Notes under the pieces: model-generated
What the model was told of the DNA's origin: nothing
Seen by the model: the letters and a program-made list of their open reading frames with translations, nothing else
Database searches by the model: none
Source of the DNA: Tenacibaculum mesophilum
Lineage (GTDB): Bacteria; Bacteroidota; Bacteroidia; Flavobacteriales; Flavobacteriaceae
Direction of reading: 5' to 3'
DNA: 64,000 bases
Assembly: GCF_003867075.1 (NCBI RefSeq)
Contig: NZ_CP032544.1
Location: forward strand, 1,106,001 to 1,170,000
Program-made: the position numbers and the translations under genes
In this document: piece by piece, positions 1 to 7,425 of the stretch
Layout of the letters: every line of letters begins with the position of its first letter
Position numbering within the stretch: the first letter of the stretch is position 1

Positions 1-99
1 TGTTGCTACCTCTTCTTTTTTAATTGTTTCCTTTTTAACTTCTTTTTTACATGCTATTGAAACAAGAGCTATAGCGATTAGTACTAGTATTTTTTTCAT
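1..99 (-). CDS. Small lipoprotein, N-terminal part only
   Basis: The gene runs off the left edge; 33 codons are visible. It opens MKKILVLIAIALVSIACKK: a charged N-terminus, a hydrophobic core and a lipobox (SIAC), so it should be exported by Sec and lipidated on the Cys at position 17. The visible mature part is only Lys, Glu and Thr rich. It lies downstream of the peroxidase-like gene on the same strand but is separated from it by a terminator, so it is probably its own transcript. No function can be given. Confidence 0.7.
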   Translation of the reverse strand, partial: MKKILVLIAIALVSIACKKEVKKETIKKEEVAT

Positions 100-154
100 G
101 ATAATTGATTTGTTCTAATTGGTCGAAACTACCATTAGAAATTACAGTAAAAAT

Positions 155-187
155 AAAAAACTCTCTAAATATATATTAGAGAGTTTT
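155..187 (-). terminator. Rho-independent terminator after the peroxidase-like gene
   Basis: A 12-bp perfect stem (AAAACTCTCTAA / TTAGAGAGTTTT, 7-base loop) is followed on the minus strand by a run of six T. It lies 25 bases past the stop codon of the 213-2006 gene. Confidence 0.85.
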
Positions 188-212
188 ATGTTAACTATAA
201 AAATTGAATGAA

Positions 213-2006
213 TTATTCATCCGTTAAGGCTTCCATAAAAGCGATTAGGTCTTTAATTTCTTTTTCTGACAAATTCAATTTATCTGATGGTAACGTTTGA
301 TTTGGTACTTTATATCCTAATCCTTGTCCACCACCTTTATTATAAAAATCAACTACTTGTTCTAAGGTTTCATACACCCCATTATGCATATAGGGAGCCG
401 TTTTGGATATGTTACGAACGGTAGAAGTTTTGAAAAAGTATTTTCGTTCTTCAGTTTTAAATATATCATAAGCTCCTAAATCATCATCTAACCCTGTTTC
501 TTTCATATTTGGAACTCCAATAGATTCTACTTCTGTTTCCGTAAAATTAGGTGGAACTGTCCCGTTAAACACAGGTGGAAAGTGACAAGTGGCACATTTT
601 GCCTTCCCCATAAAAAGATTAAATCCGTTGATTTCAGAAGTTGTTAAAGTGTTTTCTTTATTGTTGATATTTTTATCAAACTTAGAACTAAAATCGCCTA
701 AACTCCTAATATAATTTGCTATTGCATTTCGGATGTTAAAATCAGTTACTTTTCCATATAAATTAGCAAACGACTTTGTATATACACTGTCATTTTTTAC
801 AGTTTCTGTCAAGTTTTCTAAATTGGTATGAAACTCATTCTTGTTTTCAACAACTCCCACAATTTGCCCCTCTAAACTACCTGCTCTTCCATCGTGAAAA
901 AAGGTTTGTTGATAAGCAGCATACGGTAAGATTGGTGTATTTCTTTTTTGTTTTGGAAAAGTTGCTAACCCATCTGTAAAAGCCTTATCTTTAATATGAC
1001 AAGTAGCACAGCTCATCACACCGTCTTTTGATAAATTCTTATCATTAAATAGTTTTCTTCCTAAAGCTATTTTTTCATTAGACATCGCCTTTTCTAACTG
1101 ATGATAATCGTTAAAGAAATCAATATTAAATGTTTCTTTAGAAAATAATGAAGTGATGTTATTATTGAACGCCATAGTTAATGGAAACTCTACTTTCCAA
1201 TCTTCTGAGGTTTTTGCCAACAGCTCCAATTGTTTATGTGTGTGATTTTTTATAAAATCATAGCGATTAAACGACTCAAAATTGCCTTCTTGTAACATTT
1301 TTTGAGCTGTCTGCAACTCATTTACAAAATCAGTATACAATTTATCTTTTGAAAACTCACTTTTATAAGTACCTATAATAAAAAGTAAGGTTTCGTAGTT
1401 TGTTTTTGCTTCTAATAAAGATTGCTCTAACACTGGTGAATCAAAACCTGTTATTCCTACCAAAGCTATACGGGCAATTTGATCGCGCAACAGCCATAAA
1501 ACATGGTGTTTTTTTAAATACAACGTGTTATTTGCCCCTATTAGTTTAAGCCTACTTACTGTCTTTTTTATAATGCTCTCTACCTCTGCAACGTCAACTT
1601 CATCCTCATTTAATAACTCTTCAATAACTTGAAACCCAAAAGGAGCTCTTATTTTAATATCCGTAGCATCCTCTTCTTCTACCTTTAAAATATTAGGAGC
1701 ATTTAGACTCTTGTAGTTTTCTTTATCAGCAAAAGCTAATATAGGTTCTATCAACTTAAATTCCCTTCTCGCTAACTTATACTTATTGAGCTTTTCGGAA
1801 ACCTCATCAACAACATTAATTTCTTCTAAACTTAAAATGCAGTCATCAAGACGCTTTGAATAATATTCTTGAACTTTTGCCACCAAAGCTTGATTATCTA
1901 GCTTTGAATAGCTTGTTGCTTTTTCTTGTTTACAACCAATTATAGATACCAGAAAAAGACACATGATAACATGTGCCTTTTTTATTTTTTGAAAATTGTT
2001 TGTCAT
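213..2006 (-). CDS. Di-heme cytochrome c peroxidase family lipoprotein (CcpA/MauG-like)
   Basis: 597 aa. The N-terminus has a hydrophobic segment ending in a lipobox (SIIGC, Cys25), so it is probably a periplasmic or outer-membrane lipoprotein. Residues about 30-290 form a helical region without heme motifs. Residues about 305-597 carry two c-type heme sites, CATCH at 333-337 and CATCH at 471-475, in the usual order for di-heme peroxidases that reduce H2O2 with electrons from cytochromes or, in MauG, oxidise a protein. The segment FHDGRAGSLEGQ near 370 is typical of the family. Its start overlaps the stop of the upstream PhoX-like gene by one base (TAATG), so the two are translationally coupled. 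Family is clear; substrate is not. Confidence 0.85.
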   Translation of the reverse strand: MTNNFQKIKKAHVIMCLFLVSIIGCKQEKATSYSKLDNQALVAKVQEYYSKRLDDCILSLEEINVVDEVSEKLNKYKLARREFKLIEPILAFADKENYKSLNAPNILKVEEEDATDIKIRAPFGFQVIEELLNEDEVDVAEVESIIKKTVSRLKLIGANNTLYLKKHHVLWLLRDQIARIALVGITGFDSPVLEQSLLEAKTNYETLLFIIGTYKSEFSKDKLYTDFVNELQTAQKMLQEGNFESFNRYDFIKNHTHKQLELLAKTSEDWKVEFPLTMAFNNNITSLFSKETFNIDFFNDYHQLEKAMSNEKIALGRKLFNDKNLSKDGVMSCATCHIKDKAFTDGLATFPKQKRNTPILPYAAYQQTFFHDGRAGSLEGQIVGVVENKNEFHTNLENLTETVKNDSVYTKSFANLYGKVTDFNIRNAIANYIRSLGDFSSKFDKNINNKENTLTTSEINGFNLFMGKAKCATCHFPPVFNGTVPPNFTETEVESIGVPNMKETGLDDDLGAYDIFKTEERKYFFKTSTVRNISKTAPYMHNGVYETLEQVVDFYNKGGGQGLGYKVPNQTLPSDKLNLSEKEIKDLIAFMEALTDE

Positions 2007-3466
2007 TATCTATCTAATCCTTGAACTACATATAATTGACTTCCTTCTTTTCTTGTTTCCGCTGCATCGTTTGCCATAGGGTCAGTAAATGCTCCTCCAT
2101 CAGCAGGTTCCCAGCCATGATTTTGAGTAATTAATAAAAACGTATTGCTTACTCCAATAGTTTCAGAAACATCAATCATACCAGTAATTTCCCATGCTTT
2201 ATCTTGATAAGACGCTCCGTAACCTTGAGCAGAAGCTGCAACCTGATCGCACTCTAACACTTTCTTTACCTCTCCTGTTTTCAAGTTGTATTGATATAAG
2301 CTAGCTGCGTGATTCTTTTCACCATCAAAATATCCGTTTGGATCTTCTTGAATATACGCATAGTTTTCTGTAACTACGATATTATCTGGACTATGGAAAG
2401 CTTTTGCTTTACCATCTAATTTATCTCCATCTAAAACACAGGTAATTTTTGCTGCTCCAGTAGGATCATTTTCATTTAACTCTACTTTATATACACGCCC
2501 ATAGATAGTTCCTTTTCCTACTAAACCGTCTTTTTTACGACCTGTTACACAAAAATAGATTTCACGGTTGTTTTTAGCAGAACCTCTTCTCCAATCAATA
2601 TCTTCTAAACGAGAGAATCCCATCACTCCTTTTTCTTTAGCCTCTGCATCTAATAAATCGATATTCTTTTCGGTTAACTCAACAAAAGAAGCATTATAAG
2701 TTGTACCTTCTTTCATATCTACCTCATAAGCAATCCCTTCATCAGTTACCTTTAAACCATATAATTTACCACCTTCTAAATCTCCTCTATCACCTACATA
2801 CATTCCTAATTGACCTGAAGGTACTTCATTATCTGAATGATCATCTCCAATAAATACAACAGTTTTATCTGCGTACGCATCTTTACCAATTGCCACTGCA
2901 TTTTCTGTAGACCATTGTCCCATAGCTGTTAACATTTTTGGAGTACTTGCTGCTGAATCATTTTTTAAAGGATCTGTTGCAAAAACCCCTTTAGAAGCTC
3001 CTCCCCATTCTCCACCAGATAAATATAATGGACCAAAACCATGTTCTGCCTCTGTAATTAGTGAACCTGAACATTGTGCTGTACTAGCTGTAGCATCTGC
3101 ATTTAAAATATATTCACCATGTACAGGCTTAAAAGTTTTATCTAATTTAATACGAGCAATTGAATAATCTGCCTCAATATTGTTTATTAAAGTATAAGTT
3201 CCATCTGAATTTCTCATTAACCCAGCTCCATCTGCCATAGAACCGTATACAAAGTTTGGTGTATCTTCTAACTTATCTTCAGAAGACAATAAAGGAAAAA
3301 TGTTTACTCCAGAAAACTCTGATTCTAATTTTAAAAAGTTTGGAGTTTTTGAGTGTGCTTTTAATTCAATTGAATCTCCGTGACTAGGTGTACTATCAGA
3401 ATCGCAAGATGTTAAAGCTATAGCTCCGCAAACGCCTAAGAACCCTAATTTAAGTAAGTTTTTCAT
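2006..3466 (-). CDS. PhoX-like (DUF839) lipoprotein
   Basis: 486 aa from the ATG at 3466; an upstream in-frame start at 3508 would add 14 residues in front of a good signal peptide. The signal ends in lipobox LTSC, with no twin-arginine motif. The rest looks like the six-bladed PhoX/DUF839 fold: a CSGSL segment with downstream HGFGPL, GFSRLEDIDW (compare the RPED motif of PhoX) and FHSPDNIVV followed by a YIQEDPNGY-type metal site. PhoX proteins are Ca/Fe-dependent alkaline phosphatases, usually exported by Tat; a Sec lipoprotein version is less usual. First gene of a two-gene operon with the di-heme peroxidase. Phosphatase activity is an inference. Confidence 0.65.
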   Translation of the reverse strand: MKNLLKLGFLGVCGAIALTSCDSDSTPSHGDSIELKAHSKTPNFLKLESEFSGVNIFPLLSSEDKLEDTPNFVYGSMADGAGLMRNSDGTYTLINNIEADYSIARIKLDKTFKPVHGEYILNADATASTAQCSGSLITEAEHGFGPLYLSGGEWGGASKGVFATDPLKNDSAASTPKMLTAMGQWSTENAVAIGKDAYADKTVVFIGDDHSDNEVPSGQLGMYVGDRGDLEGGKLYGLKVTDEGIAYEVDMKEGTTYNASFVELTEKNIDLLDAEAKEKGVMGFSRLEDIDWRRGSAKNNREIYFCVTGRKKDGLVGKGTIYGRVYKVELNENDPTGAAKITCVLDGDKLDGKAKAFHSPDNIVVTENYAYIQEDPNGYFDGEKNHAASLYQYNLKTGEVKKVLECDQVAASAQGYGASYQDKAWEITGMIDVSETIGVSNTFLLITQNHGWEPADGGAFTDPMANDAAETRKEGSQLYVVQGLDR

Positions 3467-3630
3467 TATTATGTTAATTTTTGTGTTATGTCCGCAAATC
3501 AACAACACTTACTTTAAGAAGCTCTTAGCTGTAGTTTAAATCTAGCTCACTAAAAGGTTACCAACTTTAACTAAACTTAAACAACTATTTTTATTCCCAC
3601 CTCTAAACACTTGTTATTAAAACACAGCAC

Positions 3631-3655
3631 TTAACTATTTATTAACTTACTTAAC
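3631..3655. promoter_or_regulatory. TTAAC direct repeats upstream of the PhoX-like gene
   Basis: TTAAC occurs at 3631, 3642 and 3651, and similar TTAA-rich words lie at 3571-3590. Direct repeats about one helical turn apart upstream of a phosphatase-like gene resemble PHO-box architecture. The region is AT-rich, so chance is a real possibility. Confidence 0.2.
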
Positions 3656-3690
3656 TCGTTTATCTTCTGACTATATAGCTTTTTTCTAAT

Positions 3691-3718
3691 AAAAAAAGAG
3701 CGCCTTAAAAGACACTCT
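3691..3718 (-). terminator. Rho-independent terminator of a minus-strand mini-transcript
   Basis: On the minus strand AGAGTGTC and GGCGCTCT pair over 8 bp (two G-U pairs) with a 6-base loop, followed by seven T. No annotated gene of normal size precedes it on this strand, so it marks the end of a short transcript. Confidence 0.75.
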
Positions 3719-3777
3719 CAGTTTGAATATTTTACTTTGGTTAGAGTAAAAATCATTTTGTTTTTCTTTTTCTTCAT
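3718..3777 (-). CDS. Possible 19-aa peptide (MKKKKNKMIFTLTKVKYSN)
   Basis: A short open frame lying directly before the minus-strand terminator, its stop codon abutting the stem. It is strongly basic at the N-terminus. A -7 promoter-like element lies about 80 bases upstream. It could equally be non-coding and the transcript a small RNA; nothing but the position and the A-rich bases in front of the ATG supports translation. Confidence 0.2.
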   Translation of the reverse strand: MKKKKNKMIFTLTKVKYSN

Positions 3778-3853
3778 AGAACTTTCCCTACGACGTGATA
3801 TAATTCCCCATTTTATATCTTAACCTTATTGAAGGTCTAAATTTTAACCGAGA

Positions 3854-3861
3854 CAAAAATA
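3854..3861 (-). promoter_or_regulatory. -7 element (TATTTTTG) of the minus-strand mini-transcript
   Basis: Matches the Bacteroidota -7 consensus TAnnTTTG. There is no TTG at the -33 position; instead the double palindrome 3883-3921 lies just upstream, as expected for a promoter that needs an activator. Predicted start near 3847, end at the 3691-3718 terminator, giving a transcript of about 150 nt. Confidence 0.4.
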
Positions 3862-3882
3862 AGTCGTCTAATTTTCTTTTTG

Positions 3883-3921
3883 GTAAGTCAGTGACTTACT
3901 TTTAGTAAGTCACTGACTTAC
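3883..3921. repeat. Double palindrome, probable operator pair
   Basis: Two 17-bp palindromes, GTAAGTCAGTGACTTAC (3883-3899) and GTAAGTCACTGACTTAC (3905-3921), separated by TTTTA. Each is perfectly symmetric about its central base, and the two are reverse complements of one another. The centres are 22 bp apart, two helical turns. That fits a dimeric regulator binding twice on one DNA face. The whole can also fold as a 17-bp hairpin followed by TTTTT on the plus strand, but no plus-strand gene ends here. Confidence 0.6.
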
Positions 3922-3934
3922 TTTTTCACCAAAA

Positions 3935-3953
3935 TGAGGTAAAAAAGACCTCA
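3935..3953. other. Small inverted repeat
   Basis: TGAGGT and ACCTCA around a 7-base A-rich loop, between the double palindrome and the first mini-gene. Role unknown. Confidence 0.3.
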
Positions 3954-3996
3954 AAAGCCAAAAATTTCGTTAAAACAGAAATTATTTAAAATTTTA

Positions 3997-4004
3997 TATA
4001 TTTG
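3997..4004 (+). promoter_or_regulatory. -7 element (TATATTTG) of the first mini-gene
   Basis: Exact TAnnTTTG, with only six bases between it and the ATG at 4011, so the transcript would be leaderless or nearly so. No TTG is visible at the expected -33 distance. Confidence 0.4.
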
Positions 4005-4010
4005 TTTTTT

Positions 4011-4145
4011 ATGAAAAAAATGAATTTACATATAGCACAAGAGCTTGTAAGCTTAACATGTAGTTTTCGTGGGAATCCTGATGAAGGAATCTTTCGAAAC
4101 CGGACGTTGTATGTTAATTATAATGAAAACTCAGATATGATTTGA
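4011..4145 (+). CDS. Mini-gene A: 44-aa peptide of unknown function
   Basis: Open frame of 44 codons beginning MKKMNLHIAQELVSLTCSF and continuing RGNPDEGIFRNRTLYVNYNE; a second ATG at codon 4 is an alternative start. It has a -7 element just upstream and a perfect terminator 20 bases after its stop, so it is a complete monocistronic unit. One Cys (residue 17), no signal peptide or membrane segment. An ungapped alignment to mini-gene B (SLTCSFRGNPDEG against SISLAYRKGADYG, 25 positions overall) shows 5 identities and 8 conservative pairs, suggestive but weak. I do not recognise the family. Confidence 0.45.
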   Translation: MKKMNLHIAQELVSLTCSFRGNPDEGIFRNRTLYVNYNENSDMI

Positions 4146-4165
4146 TTATAAAACTAATGATATAT

Positions 4166-4197
4166 AAAGCGTCCAATTAATTTTGGGCGCTTTTTTT
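4166..4197 (+). terminator. Rho-independent terminator of mini-gene A
   Basis: AAAGCGTCCAA pairs with TTGGGCGCTTT over 11 bp (one G-U), loop of about six bases, followed by seven or eight T. Confidence 0.85.
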
Positions 4198-4380
4198 ATA
4201 TTTTTTTTGAAAAATGGAATTTTAATTTAAACATACTAAAAACTCTTAATTGAACTCTAAACTACTAACGTACAAAACGTTACAGAAACACTACTTATCT
4301 GGATATTATCCGGACAGTCCTTCTTTACCCTAACAACAACACAATCAACTGATTTACAATAACTTAAACCTAAAAAACAC
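4198..4380. other. Spacer between mini-genes A and B
   Basis: Together with its flanks, 4146-4468 is a gap of over 300 bases between open frames. Besides terminator A and promoter B it holds only a short palindrome (GGATATTATCC near 4300-4310). I see nothing else in it. Confidence 0.4.
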
Positions 4381-4410
4381 TTGTTTTATTGTAAAAATTT
4401 CGTATATTTG
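4381..4410 (+). promoter_or_regulatory. Promoter of mini-gene B (TTG-N19-TATATTTG)
   Basis: TTG at 4381-4383 and TATATTTG at 4403-4410 with a 19-bp spacer are an exact flavobacterial housekeeping promoter. Predicted start near 4416, leaving a 5' leader of about 50 nt that becomes A-rich before the ATG. Confidence 0.7.
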
Positions 4411-4468
4411 TACCATACTTATTAAGATACACTTAATTGGTATTATTAATAAATAAAAATTTAAAACG

Positions 4469-4585
4469 ATGGTATTAACTAACACAAACAGAAGTATCAG
4501 CTTAGCTTATAGAAAAGGAGCAGATTACGGAACAAAAAAAGACAAGGATGTTTATTGTGGAGCAAAATATTTAATGAGGAGTTAG
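4469..4585 (+). CDS. Mini-gene B: 38-aa peptide of unknown function
   Basis: 38 codons, beginning MVLTNTNRSISLAYRKGADY and continuing GTKKDKDVYCGAKYLMRS. It has a consensus promoter, an A-rich translation start region of the Bacteroidota kind and a perfect terminator, so it is a complete one-gene unit. The peptide is basic, has a single Cys (residue 30) and lacks any signal or membrane segment. It resembles mini-gene A in the core S-[LI]-x-x-[SA]-[FY]-R-x-x-x-D-x-G and a following Tyr. No family recognised; a small regulatory or antitoxin-like peptide, or an RNA whose frame is incidental, cannot be excluded. Confidence 0.5.
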   Translation: MVLTNTNRSISLAYRKGADYGTKKDKDVYCGAKYLMRS

Positions 4586-4612
4586 CAATTATTCTACACT
4601 TATATATAACAA

Positions 4613-4643
4613 AAAAGCGTCTTTTTAAAAAGACGCTTTTTTT
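4613..4643 (+). terminator. Rho-independent terminator of mini-gene B
   Basis: AAAAGCGTCTTTTT and AAAAAGACGCTTTT form a perfect inverted repeat followed by T-rich sequence. The core AAGCGTC...GACGCTT resembles terminator A. Confidence 0.9.
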
Positions 4644-4723
4644 ATTAAAAAACACATTTTTAACAAGTTAAAACTTGTATAATTCGTTTTTTTTCATTAT
4701 ATTAAGAAGACAAAATAAATGCT

Positions 4724-4831
4724 ATGAAAACATTAAAATTGCACATACTAAATGAAAAAGGACGTTTACTCATTCAACAAGAACGCTTACTAAAATCATC
4801 TTCATTATATATAATGTTGTCACTATTTTAG
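4724..4831 (+). CDS. Possible 35-aa peptide (mini-gene C)
   Basis: Open frame beginning MKTLKLHILNEKGRLLIQQE and ending in a hydrophobic stretch (SSSLYIMLSLF). The A-rich context before the ATG is good, but there is no clear promoter or terminator of its own, unlike mini-genes A and B. It may be a short peptide at the head of the transcript that continues through the hairpin-rich region to the lipoprotein gene at 5112, or it may not be translated. Confidence 0.3.
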   Translation: MKTLKLHILNEKGRLLIQQERLLKSSSLYIMLSLF

Positions 4832-4846
4832 AATTAAAAATCAACT

Positions 4847-5076
4847 AGCGTTCATTTCAAAATTGCAAACGCTTCCTTTATGACAAAGTAGAATTCCCTG
4901 AAGTCTGTTGTACTCAATAGGCCTTAGTAGTAACGCATCTTCATGAATTGATGTTTCAATCAATTTAATTCTACCTACTAACCAAACACTTGGGTTAGAT
5001 GACTATTGCCTCATTTTAAAATGATGTAATACACGCGAAAATTTATTTCGATGCTATACGAGCCGCACATGCGGCT
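4847..5076 (+). other. Hairpin-rich stretch, possible structured leader or small RNA
   Basis: Five short perfect inverted repeats follow one another: AGCGTT/AACGCT (4847-4873), AATTGAT/ATCAATT (4946-4965), CTAACC/GGTTAG (4978-4998), the palindrome TCATTTTAAAATGA (5011-5024) and AGCCGC/GCGGCT (5061-5076). The last is unusually GC-rich for this genome. The stretch precedes the lipoprotein gene at 5112 and has no conventional open frame. I do not recognise a known riboswitch or RNA family. Confidence 0.35.
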
Positions 5077-5111
5077 AGGAAAACTATTGTCAAAATTTAA
5101 AAATTGAAATT

Positions 5112-5342
5112 ATGAGAACTTTAAAATTTACACTACTAATAAGCATGTTATTTTTGTTAACTACAAGTTGTACAGACTTAACAGAAGATATTGTACCAAA
5201 TGACACTGTTTACCAAACAGAATTAGTTACAAGTACTAATGTACCTACCGATGGTACTGGCGATGACGGTACTGGGGGAACTACCGACCTTGATACAGGT
5301 GGTGTTGGTGATGGTGACGGTGATGGTACCAAAGGAAATTAA
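5112..5342 (+). CDS. Small lipoprotein with Asp/Gly-rich tail
   Basis: 76 aa. The signal peptide ends in lipobox TTSC (Cys20). The mature part is acidic; from about residue 45 it is a low-complexity tail of Gly, Asp and Thr (GDGDGDG near the end) that could bind Ca2+ or act as a flexible spacer. A perfect terminator follows, so it is separate from the histidine kinase gene 74 bases downstream, though their adjacency hints at a common signalling role. Function unknown. Confidence 0.7.
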   Translation: MRTLKFTLLISMLFLLTTSCTDLTEDIVPNDTVYQTELVTSTNVPTDGTGDDGTGGTTDLDTGGVGDGDGDGTKGN

Positions 5343-5358
5343 CCCTTATTATATTTAT

Positions 5359-5392
5359 AAGCTTTTAACAATATTGTTAAAAGCTTTTTTTT
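5359..5392 (+). terminator. Rho-independent terminator after the lipoprotein gene
   Basis: A 28-base perfect palindrome centred on AACAATATTGTT with AAGCTT at both ends, followed by eight T. Confidence 0.9.
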
Positions 5393-5415
5393 AGTTTTGT
5401 CTAAAAACAATAATC

Positions 5416-7425
5416 TTGAACTATTTAAAGAAAAGCATTTTTTTATTTGTTTTTACCTTTTTAACAGACACTTTTTGTTTCCCTCTTCCATTACAAGAAA
5501 TTAAACAAAATGACAGTATTAAGATATGGCTTAAGCAGGCCAAAAGCAAAAAATTAGATATAAAATCAAAAAAGAAATTATTACTAAAATCATATGATTG
5601 TATTATAAATAATAAAGAAAAACTTCCTTTAGAACTAAGCTCCATTGCCTACGAATTCTACAAATTAAAAGATACTACCTTTTTTTTCAAAATTAACAAA
5701 GAAGCATTACAGCTAGCTACACAAACAAAACATACTTATGCTATTGGTGATGCCCATTGGAATTATGCCACCTATTATATAAAATTAGAATTTTATGACA
5801 AGGGCTATTATCACCTTGACAAAGCTTTTCAAAACTTTATTGAGAAAGACTTTAAAGATGAAGCATCACAAATACTACAAGGGATGTCTCGAATTAAAGG
5901 GCGCTTCAGAGACTATACTGGAGCTGAAATTTTAAACATAAAAGCCATAAAACTTTTTAAAGAATTAAAAAATTATAAGCGCTTACATACATCTTATAAC
6001 CATTTAGCACAATTACAATTCGATATTAAAGAATATGACAGAGCTTTATATTACTATGAGAAAGCCATTAAGAACTATCAAAAAAGTACTAAAAAAAAAT
6101 ATATCGCCATATATAATAATATTGGTAATGTCTACAAGGAAATAAAAAATTATAAGAAAGCCCTTTACTACTATAACATTGAATTAAAGAATCGTCTTAC
6201 CCCTATTCAATACTCTATGGTTATAGACAACAGAGCTCACTGTAAACTTCTAATGAATGATATTAAAAATATTAAAGAAGATTTCTTTAAAAGTTTGTCC
6301 ATAAGAGATAGCTTAAAAAACAAAGAAGGTATTGTTTCTTCAAAAATTCATATTTCAGATTATTATAAATACATCAAAGACACCACAAAAGCGCTACAAT
6401 ATGCTAAAGAAGCCAATTCGCTTGCCAAAGAATTAAAAAATGGGGGAGATTATTTAACTACTTTAAAACAACTAGCCAACTTAGACAAACAAAATTCTAA
6501 AAAACACTTAGATCGCTACATAGAGTTTAACGATAGTTTAATTAGCGCTGAAAGAAGAATACAAAACAAGTTTACCCGTATTGAGTTTGAAACAGATGAA
6601 TATATTGAAGAAACCGAGCGTTTAAGTCAACAACGTATATGGATTATAGTAACTAGTTTTGCAGGTCTATTAGTTCTTAGTTTACTATATTTTTTACGTG
6701 TACAAAAGGTAAGAAATGAAAAATTAAAACTAGAAGCGGAACAACAAAAAGCCAATGAAGAAGTATATGTTTTAACACTACAACAACAGGCTAAGTTAGA
6801 AGAAGAACGTGTTAACGAACGTAACCGCATTTCGGCAGAACTTCATGATGGTGTTTTAGGAAAACTTTTCGGTACTCGGGTAAACCTTGGTTTTTTAGCT
6901 ATGCAAATGAAACCTGAAACTCAAGAAAAACACCAAGCTTTTTTAGATGAGTTACAAGAGATAGAAAAGGAAATTAGAGATGTTTCTCACAGATTAAGCG
7001 ATAATTTTGATAGCACTAATATTAACTTTACAACAATTTTAACACAACTTTTAAAAGATAGAAGTACTATTGGTAATTTTTCTTATAAGTTTAACTTTGA
7101 TAAAACCATTCCATGGAACGAAATTAACGAGGTTACTAAAGCTAACGTATACCGCATCATTCAAGAGGCTTTACAAAACATTATTAAGCATGCTAAGGCA
7201 AAAAATGTTACCTTAGACGCTTCTTTTAAGAGAGAAGAGCTTATTATTTCGTTAAAAGACGACGGAATTGGTTTTAATGCCGAGAAAAAGAAAAAGGGAA
7301 TTGGAATAAAAAATATTACAGCAAGGGTACAAAAATTAGGTGGTACTTTAGAGTTTATTTCTAAAGAAAACCAAGGAACTACACTTGTTATTATAACCCC
7401 TTTTAATACTAAAAATGGAAAGTAA
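5416..7425 (+). CDS. TPR-containing sensor histidine kinase (HisKA_3 / NarL-type)
   Basis: 669 aa, TTG start at 5416; no ATG exists before the long sensor region, and the TTG gives a plausible signal peptide. Order: signal (1-22), periplasmic or extracytoplasmic TPR repeats (about 70-380, with motifs such as ALYYYEKAI and KALYYYNIEL), one membrane segment (about 408-427), coiled coil (430-468), dimerisation/phosphoacceptor domain with the H-box ELHDG (His477), and a HATPase_c domain with N-box (QEALQNIIKHA), DDGIGF and GIGIKN. It phosphorylates the response regulator encoded next, whose start it overlaps by 11 bases. The TPR region probably senses a protein or peptide ligand. Confidence 0.93.
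   Translation: MNYLKKSIFLFVFTFLTDTFCFPLPLQEIKQNDSIKIWLKQAKSKKLDIKSKKKLLLKSYDCIINNKEKLPLELSSIAYEFYKLKDTTFFFKINKEALQLATQTKHTYAIGDAHWNYATYYIKLEFYDKGYYHLDKAFQNFIEKDFKDEASQILQGMSRIKGRFRDYTGAEILNIKAIKLFKELKNYKRLHTSYNHLAQLQFDIKEYDRALYYYEKAIKNYQKSTKKKYIAIYNNIGNVYKEIKNYKKALYYYNIELKNRLTPIQYSMVIDNRAHCKLLMNDIKNIKEDFFKSLSIRDSLKNKEGIVSSKIHISDYYKYIKDTTKALQYAKEANSLAKELKNGGDYLTTLKQLANLDKQNSKKHLDRYIEFNDSLISAERRIQNKFTRIEFETDEYIEETERLSQQRIWIIVTSFAGLLVLSLLYFLRVQKVRNEKLKLEAEQQKANEEVYVLTLQQQAKLEEERVNERNRISAELHDGVLGKLFGTRVNLGFLAMQMKPETQEKHQAFLDELQEIEKEIRDVSHRLSDNFDSTNINFTTILTQLLKDRSTIGNFSYKFNFDKTIPWNEINEVTKANVYRIIQEALQNIIKHAKAKNVTLDASFKREELIISLKDDGIGFNAEKKKKGIGIKNITARVQKLGGTLEFISKENQGTTLVIITPFNTKNGK

Noticed and set aside
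3883-3926. The double palindrome as a simple rho-independent terminator
   Set aside because: It has a T5 run on the plus strand, but no plus-strand gene ends upstream, and each half is itself a perfect palindrome, which terminators do not need. Kept as operator, with the hairpin reading noted.
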